From contig NZ_CP076024.1 of the NCBI RefSeq assembly GCF_022788635.1, positions 2,046,001 through 2,110,000 of the forward strand: 64,000 nucleotides of DNA, in the 5' to 3' direction. The translations under genes and the position numbers were made by a program. How positions within the stretch are numbered: position 1 is the first letter of the stretch; each line of letters starts with the position of its first letter. The notes beneath the pieces are model-generated. The model ran no database searches. It had not been told where the DNA came from and saw only the letters and a program-made list of their open reading frames with translations. The stretch comes from Methylobacter sp. S3L5C (GTDB lineage: Bacteria > Pseudomonadota > Gammaproteobacteria > Methylococcales > Methylomonadaceae). Of the stretch, positions 1 to 8,854 are shown in pieces.

Positions 1-920
1 GAATTAAGTTTTAGTTCCCTTAGTTTCATCAACGCATAGACCGATTCCAAATAAGGCGTTTCTATGCCTTCGCGTCTCGCTGCCCGTACCGCATTGCCTA
101 TGATGGCTTCAGTTTCCATCGGCTGACCGTTTTCATAATCCAGTAGCATGCTGGTTTTATAAGGCGGCATGATGGCGGTGCTGGCGATATTAACGTCAAC
201 TATATTATCACGCAGTTGATGGCCTACCGCTTTGGCTATACGGCAAACTTCCTGCATAATGCTGCGTACAAAAGCTTCCTGGGATTGCAGGATAGCCAGT
301 GTTGGCAATCCTCCTGATAGCACCGACAAAGGATTAAAGGGCGCGTTCCAGACACATTTTTTCCAGCGTTCGGTAACAATAGCTTCGGTCGCCGTGCAGT
401 CAATACCAGCTTGTCTGAATAACTCACAAAGATGTGCTGTTTTATCACTAACAAAGCCCGGTAAATTACCTAAAGCCAGTCGGCCATAAGCCAGATGTAA
501 TATTTTGCCTTTCCCTATTCGATTGGAACAAATAAAGGCCAGACCGCTAATGATTTCGTTATCAGGAAAAGCGTCGACAATTTCCTGCTCAATCTCTACG
601 CCATTCTGGATAAATACAATCGCGGTATTGGCGCTCACTGCCTGGCGTATCAATGCCACCCGATCCACTGAGGGGACAACTTTGGTACAAAGTAAAACGT
701 AATCGGCTGTGCCTTGATAATCAGCGGTACTTTGTAGAACTTGTGACGGCGTAAAAGTCCAGGTTCCCAGTATATGGCTATTAATGTTAAAGCCAAATTG
801 TTTGACCTGGTCATAATCAGAACGACAAACGACAGCAACTTCTGCGCCTGCTTTTTCAAGTAATGCACCGTAAAATGCGCCAATTGCACCGGCTCCAATA
901 ATGAGAACTTTAGTCGTCAT
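1..920 (-). CDS. panE: 2-dehydropantoate 2-reductase, 3' end cut by window edge
   Basis: Reading the minus strand from ATG at 920 gives an open frame of 306 codons that runs off the window without a stop. The N-terminus has a Rossmann dinucleotide motif (GAGAIGAFYG), followed by FIQNGVE and the helix ERWKKCVWNAPFNPLSVL, whose lysine is the catalytic residue of ketopantoate reductases. The family reduces 2-dehydropantoate to pantoate with NADPH in the cytoplasm, for pantothenate and CoA synthesis. The usual length is about 300-315 residues, so only the last few codons are missing. The start overlaps the end of hda by 11 bp, making this the last visible gene of a five-gene minus-strand operon. 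A paralogue acting on another 2-oxo acid is possible, because PanE-like proteins are often multiple. Confidence 0.85.
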   Translation of the reverse strand, partial: MTTKVLIIGAGAIGAFYGALLEKAGAEVAVVCRSDYDQVKQFGFNINSHILGTWTFTPSQVLQSTADYQGTADYVLLCTKVVPSVDRVALIRQAVSANTAIVFIQNGVEIEQEIVDAFPDNEIISGLAFICSNRIGKGKILHLAYGRLALGNLPGFVSDKTAHLCELFRQAGIDCTATEAIVTERWKKCVWNAPFNPLSVLSGGLPTLAILQSQEAFVRSIMQEVCRIAKAVGHQLRDNIVDVNIASTAIMPPYKTSMLLDYENGQPMETEAIIGNAVRAARREGIETPYLESVYALMKLRELKLN

Positions 921-1623
921 GAGGTTCTTCGCGAAGAATTTGCCTTAAAAACGGGATGGTTAATTTGCGTTTGGCAGCCAAGGATGCCTTATCCAGCCTT
1001 GTTAGCAGCGTCCATAATGAAGACAAGTTTCTGTCATAATGGGTGAGTAGAAAACGACCTGCTTTAGGCGATATTTCAAAGCCCATTTGGTCGGCTTTAA
1101 AAATTAACGCAGCGATTCTGTCATCATCAGATAAGGGTGGTATTTTTAAGGTCAGTCCCCAGTTAAGACGGGTTTTAAGATCAGGTAACCGGATGGCAAT
1201 TTCATTGGGAGGACAATCTGCCGATAAAATAAGCGTGTGGCCCTGATCACGATGCAGATTAAAGAAATTAAAAAAAGCCGTTTCCCACACAGAATCACCG
1301 GCGATGTGTTCGATATTATCGAAACAAACGATATCAAACTTATCCAGTCCTTTTAATAACGCAGGATCAGGCAGTTTCGAGGGCGATAGTGCAAAATAGA
1401 ATGAGCTCAGTTGCAGGCTTTGTGCCTGATGACAACAGGCTTGTAGCAAATGACTTTTACCCAGTCCTGCTTGGCCCCAGAGAAAAATCTGCGACTCACC
1501 GTTACCGGCAATACTTTTTTGTAAGTGATCAATGATTTCCAGATTACTACCGGGGAAAAAATCATCAAAAGTCTGGTTGGCCCTAAACTCGAAGTGTAAT
1601 GGCTGTTGTTTTGTTCTGGTCAT
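910..1623 (-). CDS. hda: DnaA regulatory inactivator Hda
   Basis: A 237-residue DnaA-like AAA+ protein without the DNA-binding domain IV, the usual architecture and size of Hda. Visible motifs are the N-terminal QQPLHFEF segment (the position of the sliding-clamp binding motif), Walker A WGQAGLGKSH and Walker B IVCFDNIE. Known role of the family: with the DNA-loaded beta clamp it stimulates ATP hydrolysis by DnaA and so limits re-initiation of replication. It overlaps the DUF2069 gene upstream by 4 bp and panE downstream by 11 bp, so translational coupling is likely. The DUF2069-hda neighbourhood is conserved in Gammaproteobacteria, which supports Hda over a generic DnaA-like ATPase. Confidence 0.93.
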   Translation of the reverse strand: MTRTKQQPLHFEFRANQTFDDFFPGSNLEIIDHLQKSIAGNGESQIFLWGQAGLGKSHLLQACCHQAQSLQLSSFYFALSPSKLPDPALLKGLDKFDIVCFDNIEHIAGDSVWETAFFNFFNLHRDQGHTLILSADCPPNEIAIRLPDLKTRLNWGLTLKIPPLSDDDRIAALIFKADQMGFEISPKAGRFLLTHYDRNLSSLWTLLTRLDKASLAAKRKLTIPFLRQILREEPHDD

Positions 1624-1973
1624 CCCTGTTTTCCTGAAAAATGTACATAGAGTGTTGTACCCAAAAACAACATGACACTGAGGATAAGTTCCAAACAGGG
1701 ATACAGGCGATTAGTCGTGCTGGCATAGGTTTCTATCGAGCCATGTAAAAAATATATCATGCTGACATAAGCCATCCAGTTGCAACTTCTGCGGTTACGG
1801 TTTAAAAAACCCCGTAATGGCAGTAACAACGGTGTCACGGTGATTAATAACATTACGGCAACCGGAAAGCGGGTAGAGGGCACCAACACTGTATTCCAGA
1901 GCATTAATAAGGTAAACAGGCCAAAAAAACCGGCCAATGCCATCGTGTGATAATAAACGGGTTTTATATTCAT
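1620..1973 (-). CDS. DUF2069 family small membrane protein
   Basis: 117 residues with about four hydrophobic segments (roughly residues 8-28, 36-54, 66-84 and 90-110). The short loop NRNRRSCNWMAYVSMIYFLH is typical of DUF2069. The function of the family is not known; it recurs between wrbA and hda in gammaproteobacterial genomes, as here. The stop overlaps the hda start by 4 bp, and the gene begins 10 bp after wrbA. It probably sits in the inner membrane. No catalytic residues can be pointed to. Confidence 0.82.
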   Translation of the reverse strand: MNIKPVYYHTMALAGFFGLFTLLMLWNTVLVPSTRFPVAVMLLITVTPLLLPLRGFLNRNRRSCNWMAYVSMIYFLHGSIETYASTTNRLYPCLELILSVMLFLGTTLYVHFSGKQG

Positions 1974-1983
1974 TAATTATAAT

Positions 1984-2592
<609 letters not shown>

Positions 2593-2940
2593 TTATAAAA
2601 TAGTAAGTATAGCTTCCGGCGGACGACCGATAGCCGCTTTGCCGTTGGCAATAACAATCGGGCGTTCAATGAGTACCGGATTATTGACCATCCCGTTAAT
2701 GAGCGCTTGTCGGCCCAGAGCTTTGTCATCCAAACCACTGGTTTTGTAGACGGCTTCTTTTTTACGCATCAAGTCACGAGGCTCCATACCCAGTTTTTGT
2801 AAAATATCATCAAGTTCTTCTGCACCGGGAGGTGTTTTAAGATATTCAATAACCTCTGCTTCAACGCCTTGCGCTTGTAATAATTGCAAGGTTTGACGTG
2901 ATTTGCCGCAACGCGGATTGTGATAAATTTTTACACGCAT
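2593..2940 (-). CDS. ArsC-family (YfgD-like) glutaredoxin-type reductase
   Basis: A thioredoxin-fold protein of the ArsC/Spx superfamily with the single active cysteine in YHNPRCGKSRQTL near the N-terminus and the arsenate reductase segment LIERPIVIANGKAAIGRPPE near the C-terminus. I chose the ATG at 2940 (115 residues) because the protein then begins MRVKIYHNPRCGKS as in relatives; an ATG seven codons upstream at 2961 is also open. No arsenic resistance genes are nearby, and the wrbA/hda context matches E. coli yfgD, so a detoxification arsenate reductase role is only one possibility. It is first in the operon, divergent from ubiA. Confidence 0.85.
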   Translation of the reverse strand: MRVKIYHNPRCGKSRQTLQLLQAQGVEAEVIEYLKTPPGAEELDDILQKLGMEPRDLMRKKEAVYKTSGLDDKALGRQALINGMVNNPVLIERPIVIANGKAAIGRPPEAILTIL

Positions 2941-3084
2941 AATGACATACCGACAGGTCACAAGATTTCAATAAAAGAAAGACGTTATAATAACATTTTT
3001 AACAAAATATACGCTTGAAAACCATTCTGATTTTAATGGGTGGGTCGGTTAAATAATTTAAGTATTCATTAATAAAGGAAAACA

Positions 3085-3969
3085 GTGACAGTAACAAATA
3101 GTAAAGAACGGGTAATGGAGCGAATCAAGCAATATTGGGTATTAGCACGATTTAATCGGCCTATTGGTATCCTGATTTTATTGTGGCCGGCCTTATGGGC
3201 GCTTTGGGTCGCCAGTGACGGCAAGCCTGATTTGCCGGTGTTAAGCGTTATTTGTCTGGGCGTAGTACTGATGCGGGCTGCCGGTTGTGTGATTAACGAT
3301 TATGCGGACAGGGATTTTGATCCTCATGTAGAACGTACCCAGCAACGCCCGATTGCTGCCGGCAAGGTGACGCCTAAAGAAGCCCTTATTCTTTTTGTCG
3401 TATTATGCCTGTGTGCTTTTGGCCTGGTGTTGTTGCTTAATATTTATACTATTCTATTGTCCTTCGTTGCGGCATTTTTGGCGGCCAGTTATCCTTTTAT
3501 GAAGCGCTACACCCAGTTGCCGCAAGCTTATTTAGGGATTGCTTTTGGCTGGGCGGTGCCGATGTCTTTTTCTGCACAAATTAACGCTATTCCTGCGGTA
3601 GCGTGGGTGATGTATTTGGCTGTGGTGTTGTGGGCGCTGGTTTATGACACTATGTATGCGATGGTTGATAAGGACGATGATATAAAGATAGGCGTTAAAT
3701 CAACGGCGATTCTTTTTGGCGCTTATGATCGTCATATCATGGCGATTTTGCAGATTATTATTATAGGCTTACTGATTGCCGTGGGGCAGATGCAGCAGTT
3801 GAGCTGGCCTTATTATAGCGGCGTATTAGTGGCGGCAGGATTATCCATTTATCAACAAAAATTGATTTTCCATCGCGAGAAAACCCTGTGCTTTAAAGCC
3901 TTTTTAAATAATAACTGGTTTGGTATGGCGGTATTTGTTGGGCTAATGACGGATTATTGGTTGCGTTGA
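3085..3969 (+). CDS. ubiA: 4-hydroxybenzoate polyprenyltransferase UbiA
   Basis: An integral membrane UbiA-superfamily prenyltransferase of 294 residues with about eight or nine transmembrane segments. The two Asp-rich motifs that hold Mg-diphosphate are present: [15 protein letters not shown] near residue 72 and [13 protein letters not shown] near residue 192. The reaction joins an all-trans polyprenyl diphosphate to 4-hydroxybenzoate, the membrane step of ubiquinone synthesis. The GTG at 3085 is preceded at good spacing by AAAGGA (3074-3079); an in-frame ATG at 3115 is the alternative start. It is transcribed divergently from the arsC-hda operon. ubiC is not adjacent. Confidence 0.93.
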   Translation: MTVTNSKERVMERIKQYWVLARFNRPIGILILLWPALWALWVASDGKPDLPVLSVICLGVVLMRAAGCVINDYADRDFDPHVERTQQRPIAAGKVTPKEALILFVVLCLCAFGLVLLLNIYTILLSFVAAFLAASYPFMKRYTQLPQAYLGIAFGWAVPMSFSAQINAIPAVAWVMYLAVVLWALVYDTMYAMVDKDDDIKIGVKSTAILFGAYDRHIMAILQIIIIGLLIAVGQMQQLSWPYYSGVLVAAGLSIYQQKLIFHREKTLCFKAFLNNNWFGMAVFVGLMTDYWLR

Positions 3970-4068
3970 TTCTGAAGTTATCAGCTGTGTAGGCCAATGG
4001 GATGCCGAAAGTTCAGTTGCCAAAGTTAGATGCGTTACAATGGTGCAACCTAATAAAGGATGCTCTAA

Positions 4069-5214
4069 ATGTTTAGATTAAGCCAATACATGCGGGAACT
4101 GATAACCCCGACACCCTTGAAACCAGCGCGCAAGCCGGCAGCTCCGGTGGTCATCTGGAATTTAATCCGCCGCTGTAATCTTACCTGCAAGCACTGTTAC
4201 ACCACCTCGGCCAATATTGATTTTCCCGGTGAATTAACTACCCCACAAATCTATACGGTCATGGATGATCTAAAGGCGTTTAAGGTGCCGGTATTGATTT
4301 TGTCCGGTGGCGAGCCGTTATTACATCCTGATATATTCGCTATTTCCCGTCGAGCCAAAGATATGGGCTTTTATGTTGCCCTGTCCAGTAACGGCACTAA
4401 AATCTCGGCTGAAAATATTGATGAAATAGCGGCTATTGATTATCAATATATTGGCGTAAGTCTGGATGGCATCAAAGATACTCATGACCAATTTCGGCGG
4501 GTAAAAGGTTCTTTTGATGAAGCGCTGCGCGGCGTGCATTTGTGTCTGGATAAAGGGATTAAGGTGGGTATTCGCTTTACCTTAACGCAGGATAATGCGA
4601 TGGATTTTCCGGCTCTTTTGCAATTAATGGACGATAACGATATCGACAAATTTTATTTGTCACATTTAAATTATGGCGGTCGTGGCAACAGAAATCGTAA
4701 AGACGACGCGCATTTTGAAATGACCCGTGATGCCATGGATTTGATGTTTCAAACTTGTTATGACTGGCTTAAAGCAGGTAAGGACAGGGAATTTGTTACC
4801 GGCAATAATGATGCCGATGCGGTTTATTTTTTGCATTGGGTTACCAAACATTTCCCGGATAAAGCTGAACATATCAAAGCCAAATTGGAACAATGGGGCG
4901 GTAATGCTTCCGGTGTTAATGTTGCCAATATCGATAACCTGGGCAACGTGCATCCTGATACCTTTTGGTGGCATTACGATTTGGGCAATGTAAAGGATCG
5001 CCCGTTTTCAGAAATATGGATGGATACCTCAGATCCGTTAATGGCCGGATTAAAACAAATTCCAAGGCCACTGGAAGGCCGTTGTGGAACTTGTCATTAT
5101 CAAGCTATCTGTAATGGCAATACCCGTGTCAGAGCCGCACAAACCACATCAAACTACTGGGCAGAAGATCCCGGTTGTTATTTGTCAGAGCTTGAGATAT
5201 CGGCACCTTACTAA
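4069..5214 (+). CDS. nirJ: NirJ-like radical SAM/SPASM protein (heme d1 biosynthesis type)
   Basis: 381 residues. The radical SAM cluster motif CNLTCKHCY (C36, C40, C43) follows the NirJ-typical lead PVVIWNLIRR. LSGGEPLLHPD then marks SAM binding, and a C-terminal SPASM-like set GRCGTCHYQAICNG...DPGCYL provides ligands for an auxiliary Fe-S cluster. Known family role: NirJ removes propionate groups from 12,18-didecarboxysiroheme during heme d1 synthesis for cytochrome cd1 nitrite reductase. No other nir gene is in the window, so the substrate here is uncertain; related AhbC/AhbD and PqqE-type enzymes share this layout. An AAGGA-type RBS lies just upstream of the ATG. The gene appears monocistronic. 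Confidence 0.78.
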   Translation: MFRLSQYMRELITPTPLKPARKPAAPVVIWNLIRRCNLTCKHCYTTSANIDFPGELTTPQIYTVMDDLKAFKVPVLILSGGEPLLHPDIFAISRRAKDMGFYVALSSNGTKISAENIDEIAAIDYQYIGVSLDGIKDTHDQFRRVKGSFDEALRGVHLCLDKGIKVGIRFTLTQDNAMDFPALLQLMDDNDIDKFYLSHLNYGGRGNRNRKDDAHFEMTRDAMDLMFQTCYDWLKAGKDREFVTGNNDADAVYFLHWVTKHFPDKAEHIKAKLEQWGGNASGVNVANIDNLGNVHPDTFWWHYDLGNVKDRPFSEIWMDTSDPLMAGLKQIPRPLEGRCGTCHYQAICNGNTRVRAAQTTSNYWAEDPGCYLSELEISAPY

Positions 5215-5605
5215 TTGCCTGGTAGGGCGGTGCAATACCGTCTAATCATTTTACAGATTGGCGGTTAGCTACGAAGCCCGGCATTCAAGACATCGAATCG
5301 TTGGGCTTTTTTTACGTTACACCGACTTGCAAAATACCCAACATACCGAATGTAAGCTAAATCATCCAATTCATCGCATAAAACTGTCTCTGTGAGTGCA
5401 GTTCGTCAACAAAATATGTTGGCTACTCAACACTTTTCTAGTCAAAATTTTCTCGGTTTCTAAGCGACCGGCTATCATCAAGTCCAGGCTACATAGGCCT
5501 TATCAGTAATCAGTGTCATGAAAATTATTTTGGTATGCCTATTGCTTTGCTATCAATGTTAGTTTTTTACTTTTTTTGATTATTGACCACTGCCTGGAAG
5601 ACTAT
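5215..5605. other. intergenic region with a possible terminator
   Basis: A non-coding gap between the nirJ-like gene and the lipoprotein gene. Near its left end AAGCCC (5274-5279) can pair with GGGCTT (5303-5308), followed by a run of T, a weak candidate terminator for nirJ with a long loop. The rest is AT-rich; I see no ORF, RNA gene or repeat in it. It must hold the promoter of the 5606 gene, but no convincing -35/-10 pair stands out. Confidence 0.4.
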
Positions 5606-7066
5606 ATGAGTAAATTGATATATCCAATTATTGGCCTGACCCTGACAGTTGTCGGGTGTGCTTCCCTAAATCCGCAACCACTTCAGTCATCGGCAAAGGC
5701 GTTAGATGTTGTCAACATAAGAACCATTGAATATTCAGGAGCGGGACGTTGGTATCAGTTTGGCCAAGCCCCGAATCCTACATTGCCTTGGCCACAGTTC
5801 GAAGTCAGCAGTTTTAAAGCTGACATCAATTATGTTACGGCTGCCGCCCGCGTACAAATCACCCGTAGTCAAACCATAGAATCAGGCCGCTTGCGTCCGG
5901 CACCGGTAGAACAGAAAGTTGATCAGTACATCAGCGGTACTACTGCCTGGAATCTGATACGCCCTGCCAATGCGCCTCAAAGTGCTACGCCAACAGCAAC
6001 GTCACAGCCAATTGCCGTTGAGGAACGCACGGCGGAAATATGGTCAACACCGCAAGGTTTTTTGAGAGCAGCACTGGCTAATAATGCGGCCACAAAGCCA
6101 ATCAAAGGAGGTAACGAAGTGTCATTTAAAATTGGCGACAAGTACCGTTTCGTGGGTTACATTAATGTCAATAATCAAGTTGTGAGTGTCAAAACATGGA
6201 TCGATAATCCAGTGCTGGGCGACACTCTTGTCGAAACCAACTACTCTGATTACCAAGACTTTGACGGCGTGCAATTTCCGGTGCACATCGTTCGCACCCA
6301 AGGTGGATATCCCGTGTTGGACATAAATGTGTCGTCGGTGAAAGTTAATCCTCCTGCTGAATTTTCTGTGCCTAAGGAAATCGCCAACGCCAACTTGTCC
6401 GTTAAGGTTAAAGCCGACAAGCTTGCCGATGGCGTCTACTACCTTACCGGCGGCACTCATCATAGTGTCGCGATTGAGCAGAGCGACCACGTCGTTATTG
6501 TCGAAGCGCCTCAAAACGAGGAGCGTTCGCTTGCCGTTATTGCTAAAGTTAAGGAAATCATTCCCAACAAACCGATCAAGTTTCTGGTTAACACACATGC
6601 GCATTTCGACCACGCTGGCGGCTTACGAACCTTTGTGGATGAAGGCTCAACTATCGTGACACATCAGGATAATCAGCCGTATTTTCAGAAAGTCTGGGCA
6701 CAACCCAGGACACTGAATCCTGATCGACTCGCCCATTCCAAAAAGCCGGCAGCATTTAAAACCTTCACCGATAAATACGTTCTGTCAGACGGCAATCGTT
6801 CGATCGAGATTTATCCGATTGCCGGTAATGGCCACAATGATGCCTTTGCATTGGTTTACTTGCCAACCGAAAAGATATTGATCGAAGCTGATGCCTATAC
6901 GCCGACCGCGCCGAATGCTCCCCAGTCTGCGAAACCGAATCCTTATACAGTAAATTTGTATGAGAATGTCCAGCAACTCAAACTGGATGTAAAACAGATT
7001 GCGGCCTTACACGGCCCCAATGTCGTTACGCTTGATAATCTCCGCACCGCTATTACCGTCAGATAG
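5606..7066 (+). CDS. metallo-beta-lactamase-fold hydrolase, predicted lipoprotein
   Basis: About 486 residues. I chose the ATG at 5606 (GGAAG RBS 7 bp upstream) over an upstream TTG because it yields a lipoprotein signal peptide MSKLIYPIIGLTLTVVGC with a lipobox ending in the conserved Cys. The N-terminal half (to about residue 270) resembles no fold I can name. The C-terminal half is an MBL domain with the metal motif THAHFDHAGG near residue 330, a further His in GNGHNDAF, an Asp in ILIEADAY and a final His in LHGPNVV, so both metal sites look intact. The substrate is unknown. It is probably anchored in the outer membrane facing the periplasm, since no Asp follows the lipobox Cys. Confidence 0.82.
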   Translation: MSKLIYPIIGLTLTVVGCASLNPQPLQSSAKALDVVNIRTIEYSGAGRWYQFGQAPNPTLPWPQFEVSSFKADINYVTAAARVQITRSQTIESGRLRPAPVEQKVDQYISGTTAWNLIRPANAPQSATPTATSQPIAVEERTAEIWSTPQGFLRAALANNAATKPIKGGNEVSFKIGDKYRFVGYINVNNQVVSVKTWIDNPVLGDTLVETNYSDYQDFDGVQFPVHIVRTQGGYPVLDINVSSVKVNPPAEFSVPKEIANANLSVKVKADKLADGVYYLTGGTHHSVAIEQSDHVVIVEAPQNEERSLAVIAKVKEIIPNKPIKFLVNTHAHFDHAGGLRTFVDEGSTIVTHQDNQPYFQKVWAQPRTLNPDRLAHSKKPAAFKTFTDKYVLSDGNRSIEIYPIAGNGHNDAFALVYLPTEKILIEADAYTPTAPNAPQSAKPNPYTVNLYENVQQLKLDVKQIAALHGPNVVTLDNLRTAITVR

Positions 7067-7157
7067 ACCCTCCTGCATTAGTTCGTGGTAGCCGGGCAAA
7101 CCGGTTACCACGAACCCTCATTAGCTTTGTTAATATCCTGAATCAGGCATCATAAAA

Positions 7158-7186
7158 AAGCCACCTCAGAAGATGAGATGGCTTTA
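7158..7186. terminator. hairpin between convergent genes
   Basis: AAGCCACCTCA (7158-7168) pairs with TGAGATGGCTT (7174-7184) with one mismatch and a 5-nt loop. It has A residues on the left and a T-rich stretch on the right, so it could terminate transcription in both directions. It lies between the plus-strand MBL gene and the minus-strand PEP-CTERM gene. Confidence 0.7.
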
Positions 7187-7241
7187 GTTTTATATCACCA
7201 TGACACGTTGACAGTCATAGTGTCATGCAAGCTTGGATGAA

Positions 7242-8516
7242 TTACGCTTGAGCCTTTTTACGTAAAGCACCTAAACCTAATAAACCGGATGCAAATAACC
7301 AAGCTGCCGCTGGAATAGGTACTTGGCTGACAATCGGGGTCTGCGACATGCTTATGGTGCCTGGTGCAGTAAAGGTTAAGCCGGTGATAAAAGCTCTTAC
7401 GTTGTTTGGATCTAGTTCGGCTGTGGTTTCAATTCCCAGAACCCTAAAGCGATTCACACCACCATCTGCAAACCTATAATTGGATCCGCCGGTTATGGCT
7501 GTTGCAAATATGTAATCGAGGTTATTCCATAAATACAGATCATAGTTTCCATCGCCTATATTAGCTGGAAAAAGTACAGAGGCAATATTCGGTCCAGATT
7601 GAACTTGATAGTCGTAACCAATTGCTACTGCGGGATCGATAAAAACTTGCTGATTTTCTTGGACGTTGAAATCAAAGGTGTAAGAGCTATCAATTATAAC
7701 AGGTAGTAAGGGATTTTCTGGGGTCGTGCCAGGAGTTTGACCATTTACGATGCTAAAAGACCATAAACCTGGGGTACCATTAGCGACATTTGTGGTACTG
7801 GCAATATTTAGAATGTTATTTGTAAATGAGTCGGGCAAAACAAAGAAGTTAACGTTATCGCCAGCATCAAAACCTGCTTGAGCTGGAATCCCGCCTAGAC
7901 CATCTGTGCCACCGCTAGCCCCACCCGTTGTCCACTCAAGACGGTCGTAGCGAAATTCTATGTCAAAGTTACCGTTCAATTGGTTTCGCAAAGCCAACTG
8001 AAAATTATTGGTTTTATCACTTTGTGCACTGTAATAACCCACATCACTCCAGGTTACGATGGTCGTGTTTGCGTTCACTGCTCCTACGTAAACATCTCCA
8101 CAGCTTGAACATCTAGTATCAACATCTGCCCAATAAGGCGCGATTGTCGGTTGTGAGCTAATAGGAAAGGATCTCGGGGTGAAACTCCCTAATGTATTTT
8201 TAAATGTTATATTTCCATTATTATTAATGTAAAAGTTATTAAATATATTTCCATAGAAATTGATTGCAAATGGCAGATTTAGCTGTGAGCTTGAGCCGTC
8301 ATCATTTTTTCCCATAGCCAGAGTGCCAAACGAACCGTCCGCTAACGTGAGTAATGCAGTAGCGTTAGCAGAAATAGGGGCAACTAAAGCCGAAAGCATA
8401 AATGCAATGGCTGGTGCGCCCCAAAGTTTAGCTCTGTGTGATACTTGAGCTGTATTATTCGATGCTGAATCAGTAGTCAACAAAGCTATTTTTGCTGTTT
8501 TTTTTAATTGAATCAT
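7242..8516 (-). CDS. PEP-CTERM sorting-domain protein with nidogen-like domain
   Basis: 424 residues. A long N-terminal leader ends in a hydrophobic signal segment cleaved probably after ANA near residue 52. Residues about 75-210 match a nidogen-like (NIDO) extracellular domain: LPFAINFYGNIFNNFYINNNG, then APYWADVDTR and TIVTWSDVGYY. The C-terminus carries VPIPAAAWLFASGLLGLGAL plus a basic tail, the PEP-CTERM exosortase sorting signal in the form common in methanotrophs. Such proteins are exported, processed by exosortase and displayed or released with exopolysaccharide. No exosortase gene is in the window. The function is unknown; adhesion or matrix is an inference from the domain. Confidence 0.82.
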   Translation of the reverse strand: MIQLKKTAKIALLTTDSASNNTAQVSHRAKLWGAPAIAFMLSALVAPISANATALLTLADGSFGTLAMGKNDDGSSSQLNLPFAINFYGNIFNNFYINNNGNITFKNTLGSFTPRSFPISSQPTIAPYWADVDTRCSSCGDVYVGAVNANTTIVTWSDVGYYSAQSDKTNNFQLALRNQLNGNFDIEFRYDRLEWTTGGASGGTDGLGGIPAQAGFDAGDNVNFFVLPDSFTNNILNIASTTNVANGTPGLWSFSIVNGQTPGTTPENPLLPVIIDSSYTFDFNVQENQQVFIDPAVAIGYDYQVQSGPNIASVLFPANIGDGNYDLYLWNNLDYIFATAITGGSNYRFADGGVNRFRVLGIETTAELDPNNVRAFITGLTFTAPGTISMSQTPIVSQVPIPAAAWLFASGLLGLGALRKKAQA

Positions 8517-8854
8517 TTTTTAAGATCTCATCGTGGGTTGATTTTTCATTAACTTTATTTTTTTAAGAGTGTGTAAATAATTTAGTTCAACTGCCTACTT
8601 TTAGTATAGTAGAGGTTACGCATTGACGGTGAAAATAAGCTATGATGATGAGCTGTGAAATCAATGAGAACGCTACTGTGATTGAGCTGGACGGGTTTTG
8701 TAAATCCGCTGAGCGGAAAACAGGGCCAAAATAGCTTTTAGGCAGTAGATTTTCTATTCTCGGACAGTCCACTATCAATTTTCCCGTTTGCATTTCTCAT
8801 TTTTATCAAATAGACTGCCAATTGATCTAACTCAGGATATCCACATAAATTCTT
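8517..8854. other. intergenic region between divergent genes
   Basis: This holds the promoters of the divergent PEP-CTERM gene (minus) and the membrane/coiled-coil operon (plus). A 13-nt perfect palindrome TCCGCTGAGCGGA lies at 8705-8717. ACTGCCTA near 8590 and TAGGCAGT near 8740 form a distant inverted pair. The 68-codon minus-strand frame 8587-8793 has no signature and I do not call it a gene. Confidence 0.4.

Noticed and set aside
8742-8762. TAGATTTTCTATTCT shared with 36112-36126 upstream of two genes
   Set aside because: Only 15 identical AT-rich bases; a match of this length is expected by chance in a 64-kb window.
8587-8793. 68-codon minus-strand frame before the membrane/coiled-coil operon
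   Set aside because: No domain, signal or RBS support; it lies in a promoter region between divergent genes.
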